NCBI GenBank assembly: GCA_026398285.1 | Contig: JAPLTI010000188.1 | Location: forward strand, 2,936-19,569 | Source: Verrucomicrobiota bacterium | GTDB lineage: Bacteria > Verrucomicrobiota > Verrucomicrobiia > Chthoniobacterales > Terrimicrobiaceae | Reading direction: 5' to 3' | Length of the DNA: 16,634 nucleotides | Program-made: the position numbers and the translations under genes | Shown: positions 6,026-13,202 of the stretch, piece by piece | Layout: each line of letters opens with the position of its first letter | Position numbering within the stretch: the stretch's first letter is position 1 | Notes under the pieces: model-generated | Seen by the model: the letters and a program-made list of their open reading frames with translations, nothing else | Told to the model about the DNA's origin: nothing | Databases searched by the model: none

Positions 6026-6811
6026 ATGGCACCGAAACGGCCGCGTTCCGTGAAAAAGACGCGACAGTCTCTTTACTCCACTCTCACTGGTGTGGAGGTC
6101 GGGTATGTCCCGAAGCGTTGGGTGAAGTTCCCGACGGGCATTCTTCTCCTCCTGCCCTGCATTGTTCTGACCCTCTCATTTTACGGAGCCTTTCTTAAAA
6201 GCGCGGCTCATGGCGGATTTTTGCTGAGCGAGGAGGTCAGCGGATTCGCAATCGGCGGTTTGGTCGGCCTGCTCTGGTTTTTTTCCTGCACCCCGCTGCG
6301 ACTGCTCTATGTGATGGGGCACGAACTCACGCATGCCCTGTGGGTCTGGATTCACGGTGGCCGCGTGCATGATTTTCATGTGCGGGAGGACGGGGGGCAT
6401 GTGGTGACGGACCGGACAAACACGCTCATCATCCTCGCGCCGTATTTTTTCCCCTTCTACACGCTCTGCTGGGTAGCGGCGTATGGATTTGCGCTGTTCT
6501 GCTTCGGCCTCCAGGGATTCCCGGGCCTGCTTTATTTCGGCCTTGGTTTTACTTGGTTTCTGCACCTCGCTTACACGGTGTGGATGATTCAAAAAGGCCA
6601 GCCAGACCTCGAATACGGTGGGGCCTTTTTTTCCCTCACCGTGATCTATCTCGCAAACCTCTCCTTCATCTCGGCGCTTCTGGTTATCGCCTCTCCAAGC
6701 GTGAGCTGGATTGGGTTTGCGGGCGATCTTTTGCGCAATGCCACCGAGGTGTCCGCCGTGATCGTGCGGGTCGTCGAGATCATCGTCCAAAGCCTCTCGC
6801 GGCTGGTTTAG
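6026..6811 (+). CDS. M50-like integral membrane metallopeptidase
   Basis: A 261-residue polytopic membrane protein. I start at the ATG at 6026 because the longer TTG at 5987 lies in the terminator T-run. A basic N-terminus precedes a first membrane segment (about 37-57) and a second (about 72-90), then the HELTH motif (H99-E100-L-T-H103) in a hydrophobic context, matching the HExxH zinc site of site-2 protease (M50) relatives. An aspartate at about 194 (in QPDLEYGG), after two further membrane segments, may be the third ligand. M50 enzymes cleave membrane proteins within the bilayer. No PDZ domain is present, so it is not a standard RseP; it resembles the small M50B-like group. No anti-sigma factor or other substrate gene is adjacent. 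The next gene is convergent, 9 bases away. Enzymatic activity is inferred from motifs. Confidence 0.72.
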   Translation: MAPKRPRSVKKTRQSLYSTLTGVEVGYVPKRWVKFPTGILLLLPCIVLTLSFYGAFLKSAAHGGFLLSEEVSGFAIGGLVGLLWFFSCTPLRLLYVMGHELTHALWVWIHGGRVHDFHVREDGGHVVTDRTNTLIILAPYFFPFYTLCWVAAYGFALFCFGLQGFPGLLYFGLGFTWFLHLAYTVWMIQKGQPDLEYGGAFFSLTVIYLANLSFISALLVIASPSVSWIGFAGDLLRNATEVSAVIVRVVEIIVQSLSRLV

Positions 6812-6820
6812 GGAATTTTT

Positions 6821-7141
6821 TCAGGCGGTCTTTCTGCAACTTTCAAGCACCCAGGCTGTGTAGGCTTGCGAAGCATGGGCTGCTTCGAATGCAGCGATCT
6901 CGGGGGTCTCGTAGGGGTGCAGGGTGCGAAGTTCGGCCTCGAATGTGGTCGCTGCGGCTTTTGGAATTTTCAATATCACGACCACTTCGGCTGAGTCTTC
7001 GATGGCATCCTTCCAGCGGTAGATGGATCGCGCGCCAGGGATGATCGTGCCGCAGGCGGCGGATTTTTTCTCCACAAGCTGACGGATGATGCTCGCAGCT
7101 GTGGATTCGTCAGGGAGCGTGGTGACGACAAAGAGAATCAT
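6821..7141 (-). CDS. cutA: CutA1 family divalent cation tolerance protein
   Basis: A 106-residue protein with the CutA signature: a VVTTLPDESTAASIIRQLVE N-terminus, KKSAACGTIIPGARSIYRW, and the C-terminal HPYETPEI motif. CutA proteins form very stable trimers with a ferredoxin-like fold; the E. coli gene was linked to copper tolerance, but the physiological role remains open. Length equals the family norm. Its ATG overlaps the mnmA stop by the ATGA arrangement, so it is the second gene of an mnmA-cutA operon and is likely translated by coupling. Confidence 0.94.
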   Translation of the reverse strand: MILFVVTTLPDESTAASIIRQLVEKKSAACGTIIPGARSIYRWKDAIEDSAEVVVILKIPKAAATTFEAELRTLHPYETPEIAAFEAAHASQAYTAWVLESCRKTA

Positions 7142-8127
7142 GCCGCAACCGGAGACGGTTCGCGGGTGATCCAGCCTCCACCGACGACTACATCGCCGTC
7201 ATAAAAGACAGCCGCCTGACCGGGTGTGATGGCGCGCTGCGGGGTGTCGAGCTGGATACGGGCCTTGCCGCTTGGAAGGGCTTGGACGGTTGCCTCGGTG
7301 CCCGGATGAGCGTAGCGGATTTTAACGGTGATGCGCTCGCTGGTGCCGGGTTCGCCACGCAGCCAGTTTGTGCGGTCTACTTCGAAACCTTCGCGCACGA
7401 GGTCCTCCTCGTCGCCGACGATCACACGGTTGGTTTGAGGGTCGATGTCGATCACATAGCGTGGACGCGGGGAGCCGCCTGGCAGGCCCTTGCGCTGGCC
7501 GATGGTAAACATTTCGATGCCTTCGTGGTCGGCAATGAAATTACCCTTGGTGTCGTAGATGCCGCCCTTGTGGAAGTCCTCCTCGCCGAGGTGTCCGCGC
7601 AGGAAGGCTTTGTAGTCATTGCCCGGCACGAAGCAGATTTCTTGGCTGTCTACCTTGTCGGCGACCTTCAGCCCGAGTTCGCGTGCGATCTCGCGGATTT
7701 CGGGTTTTTCCATTCCTCCTAGCGGGGTGAGGGCGTGTTGGAGTTGATCTTGGCCGAGGCTGAAAAGGAAATACGACTGGTCCTTGCGGGCGTCGCGGCC
7801 TTTGCGCAGGACGGCGTGGTTCTCGTGATGGTCGATGATCGCATAGTGTCCAGTGGCGATGAAGTCGGCGCCGAGCGAGCGGGCTTTTGTGCGGAGGTTG
7901 CCGAATTTGAGGTGCTCGTTGCACATCACGTGGGCGACGCCGCGTGCATCGGCGATGGCCGAGGGTCCGCAGCATTTGTCCTCAGCACGGGAGATGCAAT
8001 CCTGCGGCCAAACTTTCATCGTCACGCCGATAACCTCCCATCCATCGCGCTGCAAAAGCGCAGCCGCCACGCTGGAATCCACACCGCCGCTCATTCCGAG
8101 CAGCACCCTTCTACCATTGCCTTTCAT
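7138..8127 (-). CDS. mnmA: tRNA-specific 2-thiouridylase MnmA, internally shortened
   Basis: MnmA thiolates U34 of tRNA-Lys, -Glu and -Gln at C2 using ATP and sulfur from a relay. The 329-residue product (start at ATG 8127; ATG 8139 or an upstream start at 8187 are possible) has the PP-loop SGGVDSS at 13-19, a cysteine in VMCNEHLKFG at residue 69, GADFIATGHY at about 87-96, and the second catalytic cysteine in QEICFVPG at residue 165. The C-terminal beta domains are complete. However, between ADARGVAH (residues 59-66) and VMCNEH (67-72) the family normally has about 35-40 more residues, including a core strand and the GRTPNP loop before the cysteine. They are missing here with the frame kept, and total length is correspondingly short against the usual 355-370. 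Activity is therefore doubtful. Confidence 0.85.
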   Translation of the reverse strand: MKGNGRRVLLGMSGGVDSSVAAALLQRDGWEVIGVTMKVWPQDCISRAEDKCCGPSAIADARGVAHVMCNEHLKFGNLRTKARSLGADFIATGHYAIIDHHENHAVLRKGRDARKDQSYFLFSLGQDQLQHALTPLGGMEKPEIREIARELGLKVADKVDSQEICFVPGNDYKAFLRGHLGEEDFHKGGIYDTKGNFIADHEGIEMFTIGQRKGLPGGSPRPRYVIDIDPQTNRVIVGDEEDLVREGFEVDRTNWLRGEPGTSERITVKIRYAHPGTEATVQALPSGKARIQLDTPQRAITPGQAAVFYDGDVVVGGGWITREPSPVAA

Positions 8128-8275
8128 GGGATCGAGCATAAGGAGCGTCGGCGGTGGCGTCAAACCGCAGGCGTCACATGGAGACACGAATCTTGCGAAA
8201 GTCTGCTTTGGCGATTAGCAATAGTGCCATCCTGAGAAGAGGATGCGGAGCCGCGCCGTTCACTGCGGCCTTTAT

Positions 8276-10360
8276 ATGGCCACGGATTTCTCGAATAAAA
8301 ACAATTTCATCAACCGCGAGTTGAGCTGGTTGGAATTCAATCAGCGGGTGCTTGATCAGGCATTTGACGAAGCGAACCCGCTTCTGGAACGCTTAAAGTT
8401 TCTCTGCATCGTCAGCTCCAACTTGGATGAATTTTTCGAGGTCCGGGTCGCGGGTCTGAAGCAGCAGCAACAGACTGGCTCCACCGATACCGGGCCGGAT
8501 GGGCTTTCCGCAGCCGAGACGCTGGCTCGAATCAGTGTGCGTGCAAGGAAGATGGTGGATGATCAATACCGCTGCTGGCGCGAGCACATCGCCCCTGCGC
8601 TGGAGCGGGAGAAAATCCGTTTTCACAACTACCCCGAGGTTCCGGAGTCCGAGCGGGAGCATTTCGAGAAGTTTTTCCGCGAGACGGTTTATCCTGTTTT
8701 GACTCCGCTTGCGGTCGATCCCGCGCATCCTTTCCCGCAGCTCCTGAACAAAAGCCTGAATGTGATTGTGGAGTTGGAGGGAGAGGATCTGAGCACGGAC
8801 ATCGCCGTTGTGCAGGCGCCGCGCATCCTTCCGCGGCTGGTGCCATTTTCTTCAAAGGTGGATGGCGACGACTATGTTTTTCTGGGAAACATCATCCAGG
8901 CGCACGTGCAGTCGCTCTTCCGCGGGGTGAAGGTGAAGGGGACGCACCTTTTCCGAGTGACTCGCAACAGCAACCTTTACGTAGACGAGGAGGAGGCCAG
9001 TAATCTACTGCACGCGATCGAGGAGGAACTGCGCAAGGTCAAGCGCGGTGCGGCTGTGAGGCTCGAGGTCAAAGAGGATTGCCCCGAGCATGTGCTGCGC
9101 CGGTTGCTTGAGATTTTCAACCTCGAGCAGGAGGATGTGTTTCGCATCGATGGTCCGCTCAACTTCTCGCGTCTCATGCCGCTGGCGTTGCAGTTGGACC
9201 GCCCCGACCTGCGCTACAAGCGCTTCACGCCTTGTTCTGTGGTTTCGTTGGATACCGAGGCGGATTTGTTTTTCCACATTCGGAAGGGCGACATCCTGCT
9301 GCACCATCCGTATGACAGCTTCCAAACGGTGGTCGATTTTCTGGCTCAGGCGGCGGAGGATCCCCAAGTTCTGGCGATCAAGCAGACGCTCTACCGCACC
9401 AGCTCGGATTCCCCGATTGTGCAGGCACTCATCACAGCGGCGAGGAATGGGAAGCAGGTCACGGCCGTTATCGAGTTGAAGGCGCGCTTCGACGAGGCGG
9501 CGAATATTCAATGGGCGCGCATGATGCGGGAGGCGGGAGTGGATGTCGTCTATGGTGTGACCGGACTCAAGACGCACGCGAAGGCCATGGTGATCATCCG
9601 CAGCGAGGGCGAGCGCATCCGCCGCTACGCCCACATGGGGACTGGGAATTATCATCCCTCGACGGCGAAAATTTACACTGACCTGAGCCTGCTCACCTGC
9701 CGCGAGGAGCTCACGAGCGAGCTGGCGGAGACCTTCAACTGCCTCACTGGCGTGTCGCGTTTTCCAGCGATGAAGGAGTTGCTGGTCGCGCCATGGTCGC
9801 TTTACGAAGGTTTCCAAGAACTCATCGAAAACGAAATCGGCCATGCCTGGGCAGGGCGGCCGTGCGGGATTTATGCGAAGGTCAACTCGCTTGTGGAGGA
9901 GGGCATAATCGAAGCGCTCTACCGTGCTTCCGCTGCCGGTGTTCCGATTCGCCTTCTCGTGCGCGGCATGTGTGCCATCAAGGTCGGCATTCCAGGGGTG
10001 AGTCAAAACATCGAGGTCCGCAGTCTTGTCGGGAGGTTTTTGGAGCACAGTCGGATCTTCCATTTCGTAAATGGCGGTGAGAACCGCATCTTGCTTGGAA
10101 GCGCAGACTGGATGCCGAGAAATCTCTTCCGCCGCGTGGAAACGATTTTCCCCGTCACGGCGCCTGGAATGAAGCAGCATGTGCAGGAGATTCTGGATTG
10201 GTTTTGGCGCGACAATGTCAAGGCGCAGGTCATGCAGCCTGACGGAACCTATCGTTTTCGCGAGCGCGCCGAGGGCGAGGTTCTCTTTGATGCACAGGCA
10301 GAGTTTCTTGCGGATGCCCAGCGGCGCCGCAAAAATCAGACGAAGACCATCGAACGCTGA
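8276..10360 (+). CDS. ppk1: Polyphosphate kinase 1
   Basis: PPK1 reversibly makes inorganic polyphosphate from ATP. The 694-residue product begins FINRELSWLEFNQRVLDQA, a conserved PPK1 N-terminus, with the SSNLDEFFEVRVAG helix region after it. The phosphorylated histidine is in the THAKAM motif at residue 434, and the second catalytic histidine is in EHSRIFHF at 591; these correspond to His435 and His592 of the E. coli enzyme. IELKARFDEAANIQWAR and GTGNYHP are also conserved. All four domains (N, head, C1, C2) appear intact and length is usual (690-720). I chose the ATG at 8276; an ATG at 8243 would add 11 residues and cannot be excluded. It is divergent from mnmA with 148 bases between. No exopolyphosphatase gene is adjacent. 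Confidence 0.96.
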   Translation: MATDFSNKNNFINRELSWLEFNQRVLDQAFDEANPLLERLKFLCIVSSNLDEFFEVRVAGLKQQQQTGSTDTGPDGLSAAETLARISVRARKMVDDQYRCWREHIAPALEREKIRFHNYPEVPESEREHFEKFFRETVYPVLTPLAVDPAHPFPQLLNKSLNVIVELEGEDLSTDIAVVQAPRILPRLVPFSSKVDGDDYVFLGNIIQAHVQSLFRGVKVKGTHLFRVTRNSNLYVDEEEASNLLHAIEEELRKVKRGAAVRLEVKEDCPEHVLRRLLEIFNLEQEDVFRIDGPLNFSRLMPLALQLDRPDLRYKRFTPCSVVSLDTEADLFFHIRKGDILLHHPYDSFQTVVDFLAQAAEDPQVLAIKQTLYRTSSDSPIVQALITAARNGKQVTAVIELKARFDEAANIQWARMMREAGVDVVYGVTGLKTHAKAMVIIRSEGERIRRYAHMGTGNYHPSTAKIYTDLSLLTCREELTSELAETFNCLTGVSRFPAMKELLVAPWSLYEGFQELIENEIGHAWAGRPCGIYAKVNSLVEEGIIEALYRASAAGVPIRLLVRGMCAIKVGIPGVSQNIEVRSLVGRFLEHSRIFHFVNGGENRILLGSADWMPRNLFRRVETIFPVTAPGMKQHVQEILDWFWRDNVKAQVMQPDGTYRFRERAEGEVLFDAQAEFLADAQRRRKNQTKTIER

Positions 10361-10370
10361 GCGCGGGATG

Positions 10371-10399
10371 TTGCAGTGGAGACGGCCGATTGTTAACTT
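10371..10399 (+). promoter_or_regulatory. Possible promoter of the fmdB-led operon
   Basis: TTGCAG (10371-10376) and TAACTT (10394-10399) are separated by 17 bases, with a TGT just before the second hexamer as in an extended -10. The same two hexamers occur before the toxin gene with 16-base spacing. The start codon follows nine bases later, so the leader would be very short. Each hexamer is only a partial match to sigma-70 consensus. Confidence 0.32.
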
Positions 10400-10407
10400 A
10401 CCAGTAT

Positions 10408-10728
10408 ATGCCAAACTACGATTACGAGTGCGAAAAGTGCGGAAAAACCTTCGAGGCCTTCCAGTCCATGAAGGACAAGGCGTTTGAAACTTGTCCGGAG
10501 GCCTCCTGCCTTATGGAGACTTGGGGGCAGGGTAAGGTGCGCCGCCTCTTGGGAACCGGTGCGGGACTCATTTTCAAGGGATCCGGATTCTACATCACAG
10601 ACTACCGCAGCGAGGGCTACAAGCAGGCTGCCAAGAAAGACAGTGGCGATGGTGGATCGGCCAAGACCGAATCCAAACCCGCCGCGCCCGCAGCCCCTCC
10701 TGCGCCCTCATCCACTCCCAAGGCATGA
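10408..10728 (+). CDS. FmdB-family zinc ribbon protein
   Basis: A 106-residue protein. I start it at ATG 10408 (MPNYDYECEKCG), because the family begins with MPxYxYxCxxCG; the longer ATG at 10390 adds six residues. CEKC at about residues 8-11 and CPEASC at about 29-34 form an FmdB-type zinc ribbon, followed by KVRRLLGTGAGLIFKGSGFYITDY, which matches the usual core ending in GFYxTDY. The last ~35 residues are alanine/proline/lysine-rich and low-complexity. FmdB was named as a putative regulator of formamidase in Methylophilus; its function in other bacteria is unknown. Its TGA overlaps the ATG of the next gene (ATGA), so it heads a three-gene operon. Confidence 0.82.
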   Translation: MPNYDYECEKCGKTFEAFQSMKDKAFETCPEASCLMETWGQGKVRRLLGTGAGLIFKGSGFYITDYRSEGYKQAAKKDSGDGGSAKTESKPAAPAAPPAPSSTPKA

Positions 10729-11510
10729 AAATTTGCACCGCCTGCAATACCGAGAATGACGACACGCGCGTCTTCTGTCTGGAATGTGGGCAACGGCTCC
10801 CGCAGGCCGTCCCGGGATCGCCTGCCGGATTCACGCAAAATGCCGCTGGAGCCTCCGCGCCTGCGCTGCCCAGCATGCAGAGTGTTAAAAAACAGTTGCC
10901 TCGAAAACCGCGCGGGCGAAGGGGGAGCTTCTCAAGTCTGTTTTTCAATATCCTCTTTTTGGTTGTTCTTGTGGGGCTGGTATTCGGACTTTACCTCGTC
11001 TCCCAAGCGCCCGTGGTGATTCGTCCTGCTGTGGAAAAGGATGCCGCCGCATCGGTTGCTTTGGCCTCTTTTTTCCGCAAGGCCTCGACAACGCCCGGCG
11101 GTGCTTGGATGGGGAGCGAGGAGTCGATCAACCGGTTTCTTTTGGAAAATGTGAAACTCGTTCCGGTGGCTGGCCCTTTCGGCATCCACACGGAGTTCAA
11201 GCGTTGTTTTGTGAGGCTGGGTGAGGGGAGCCTGGACTTCGTGATGGAGCAATCCCTCGAAGGTCATCCGCTTTACTTCTCGCTGCAGTTGCAGCCTTAC
11301 TCGCAGGATGGGGATTTGAAAGTTCGCATGCTCGGCGCCTCGCTGGGCAGGCTGCCTGTGCCGGCTCCTGTTGTGCCTTTTTTGATGGCGATTTGGCAGC
11401 CCTGTTTTGACTCACTGGGTGCGATTGTGGACTCCCTGGACACCGCCAGCTTTGCCTCGGTGACTCCGAAAAGCCTTGTTGTGAGATGGCCTGGAAAAGG
11501 CGAGTCCTGA
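10725..11510 (+). CDS. Zinc-ribbon, single-pass membrane protein of unknown function
   Basis: A 261-residue protein. It has a CxxC...CxxC zinc ribbon at its N-terminus (C4, C7, C18, C21), a flexible and then strongly basic stretch (about 53-68, many Lys/Arg), one membrane segment (about 71-93), and a ~165-residue extracytoplasmic region with no recognised motif. That region looks alpha/beta and ends LVVRWPGKGES. The topology is N-terminus inside by the positive-inside rule, which places the zinc ribbon in the cytoplasm and the rest outside. I do not recognise the C-terminal domain. It overlaps its upstream neighbour by ATGA, and its last 25 bases overlap the start of the next gene, so the three are certainly translated from one message. 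Confidence 0.78.
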   Translation: MKICTACNTENDDTRVFCLECGQRLPQAVPGSPAGFTQNAAGASAPALPSMQSVKKQLPRKPRGRRGSFSSLFFNILFLVVLVGLVFGLYLVSQAPVVIRPAVEKDAAASVALASFFRKASTTPGGAWMGSEESINRFLLENVKLVPVAGPFGIHTEFKRCFVRLGEGSLDFVMEQSLEGHPLYFSLQLQPYSQDGDLKVRMLGASLGRLPVPAPVVPFLMAIWQPCFDSLGAIVDSLDTASFASVTPKSLVVRWPGKGES

Positions 11511-12742
11511 TTCTCTGTGTGGCCTGGCTGGTTGCCGTAGCGACAGACCTGTCAGCGGCTCCGCTTGCGGCAGGATCTTCCAGTCGCAGCGGGGCTTTCA
11601 TCGCGTATTCGCAGGACCGTGATCTTCGAAACAAGATGCTCCGCGCGGCGGAAGGTGCGCTTGGCGAATGGGCGAAGGTTCATGAAACCAAGGCGGGGTC
11701 TGCAGCGCCAATCGTTCTCAATGATAAAACCCGCGCCTTTATGCCCAAAGGCGGCGAGCCTGTTGTGCCGCTCCTTTTCGAAACCGAGGCCGGCATGAAA
11801 GTGCAGGTCGATGTTTATGACCAGGGGGCGATTGAGAGTGGGGCTTTCGAAGCGGGGTTGTTTTCCGCCTTGGCGCTTCATGCCATGCACAGTGAGGAAA
11901 CTCCGCGCGCCGGCAAGGCCTTTGACCTGCCGCCCCGCTGGTTCATCGAGGGGCTTGTGGAGGAGTTGCGCCGCTCGAGGGATGGCACGCCCGACGGGGT
12001 TTATTCCGCGCTCATCCAGAGCGGGCGTCCACCTGAGTTGGATGCGTTTTTTCGCCAGAAGCCTGAAATCCTCGATGCCGCCTCTCTTGTTCTCTACCGC
12101 GCGCAAGCGGTCTCTCTTTTGCTTGTTTTAAGAAAAGCGCAGGAATCGAAGAAAGGCTTCGCTGCTCTGTTGGCGAACCCCTCCTTCTCCCGGGGCGGGG
12201 TCGAACCGGTGCTGTCGGCATTCCCCTCGCTCGCCTCGCGCAGTGCTCTGTCCAAGCTTTGGACGCTCAATATCGCGCGCAGTTCGATGCCGCCGCTCAT
12301 GGCATCTCTCACGGTGGAGCAAAGTGAGCGCGAGTTGGCTGGTGTTTTGAAATCCGTCAAAGCGGGGCAGGACTTGTCCGAAGCGGCCAAGGCTCAAGGC
12401 GGGGCTTTTTTAATGCGGGAATGCGCAGTTCGGATTTTCAATCTCGAGTTCCGGTCGCATCCCCTTTTCCAACCCATATTGGAGGAGTATCGAAACATCG
12501 CTACGCAGCTTGCGAGGCGTCCCAAAGCTCCGGTCGCGGCGAAAATCAAGGAACTGGAAGAGACCCGGTCGCAACTCGTCGAGCGGTCTCAAAAAATAGC
12601 AGACTATTTGAATTGGTTTGAAGTCACGCAGATCGATGAGCCTCCAAGCCTTCGCGATGAGAAGTCCAGTCGCTCTGGTGCGATGCCTTTCAATAACCCC
12701 TACGCGCTGTATCTGGATAGTTTGGAAGCGAGAGGTTGGTGA
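11486..12742 (+). CDS. Secreted protein, probable inactive gluzincin-like (peptidase MA-like)
   Basis: A 418-residue protein starting at ATG 11486, with a signal peptide (MAWKRRVLILCVAWLVAVA and cleavage near residue 24, after LSA). The middle contains ALALHAMHSE (128-137) and LPPRWFIEGLVEELRR (148-163). In peptidase MA-like metallopeptidases an HExxH helix is followed by a PRWxxEGLxE segment that supplies the third zinc ligand. Here the second part is well kept (E155) but the first two ligand positions are LH rather than HE, so only the last histidine (H135) remains. The C-terminal ~90 residues form a helical, possibly coiled region ending in a short tail. Third gene of the fmdB operon. Fold assignment is inferred; it could be an unrelated secreted protein with a chance similarity. 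Confidence 0.62.
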   Translation: MAWKRRVLILCVAWLVAVATDLSAAPLAAGSSSRSGAFIAYSQDRDLRNKMLRAAEGALGEWAKVHETKAGSAAPIVLNDKTRAFMPKGGEPVVPLLFETEAGMKVQVDVYDQGAIESGAFEAGLFSALALHAMHSEETPRAGKAFDLPPRWFIEGLVEELRRSRDGTPDGVYSALIQSGRPPELDAFFRQKPEILDAASLVLYRAQAVSLLLVLRKAQESKKGFAALLANPSFSRGGVEPVLSAFPSLASRSALSKLWTLNIARSSMPPLMASLTVEQSERELAGVLKSVKAGQDLSEAAKAQGGAFLMRECAVRIFNLEFRSHPLFQPILEEYRNIATQLARRPKAPVAAKIKELEETRSQLVERSQKIADYLNWFEVTQIDEPPSLRDEKSSRSGAMPFNNPYALYLDSLEARGW

Positions 12743-12796
12743 ATTTCCAGAAAATGAAATTGAAGTCGGACATGTGGACTATTAAACTTCAGTCTA

Positions 12797-13198
12797 ATGA
12801 AAGCACCCCTCCTGAGATCAGCCATTGAGATTCCGATCATTGAAACCCGTTCCTTTGTTCAAGACGGCGTGCAGCAGTCTTCTGAAGTCAGGGAGATCGC
12901 CTTGGAGGCGGTCATCGACGAGTTTCTTTTGAAGTTGGGTCAATCGAACGCCCATGTTTTGGGGGTTGTCATTCAAGTGCTGACGCGCGGCAAGGTGCGC
13001 GTGGATTTTCGCGATTACAATCTCCGGTTGGAAATGGCGCCTGGCGTGAATTGCATGGAGCGCTCGGAGGCAGTGGCTGTCTTTGACGACTACATCAAGC
13101 GCCACAAGAACCCTGATGGTGACCGTTCAGCTGATGTGACGCAAAAAATCATGGTTCAGGCTCCGCGAGTTTCTCTTCCCAAAGCGGGCCAGCGTTGA
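12797..13198 (+). CDS. Hypothetical protein, 133 residues
   Basis: I do not recognise it. It is a soluble-looking protein without signal peptide or membrane segment, having an ALEAVIDEFLLKLGQSNAHV helix and alternating hydrophobic strands after it (VLGVVIQVLTRGKVRVDFRDY), which suggests an alpha/beta or all-beta core and a charged C-terminal tail (YIKRHKNPDGDRSADVTQ). The start ATG 12797 has no clear Shine-Dalgarno sequence; the 54 bases upstream are AT-rich (TATTAAACT just before the start) and could carry a promoter. It ends 4 bases before the convergent exported-protein gene, with no room for a dedicated terminator. Codon use resembles neighbours, so I take it as a real gene. Confidence 0.62.
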   Translation: MKAPLLRSAIEIPIIETRSFVQDGVQQSSEVREIALEAVIDEFLLKLGQSNAHVLGVVIQVLTRGKVRVDFRDYNLRLEMAPGVNCMERSEAVAVFDDYIKRHKNPDGDRSADVTQKIMVQAPRVSLPKAGQR

Positions 13199-13202
13199 GT
13201 GT

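Noticed and set aside
9005..10414. 469-residue open frame opposite ppk1
   Set aside because: It is the antisense of a strongly conserved gene; long shadow frames are expected at this GC content.
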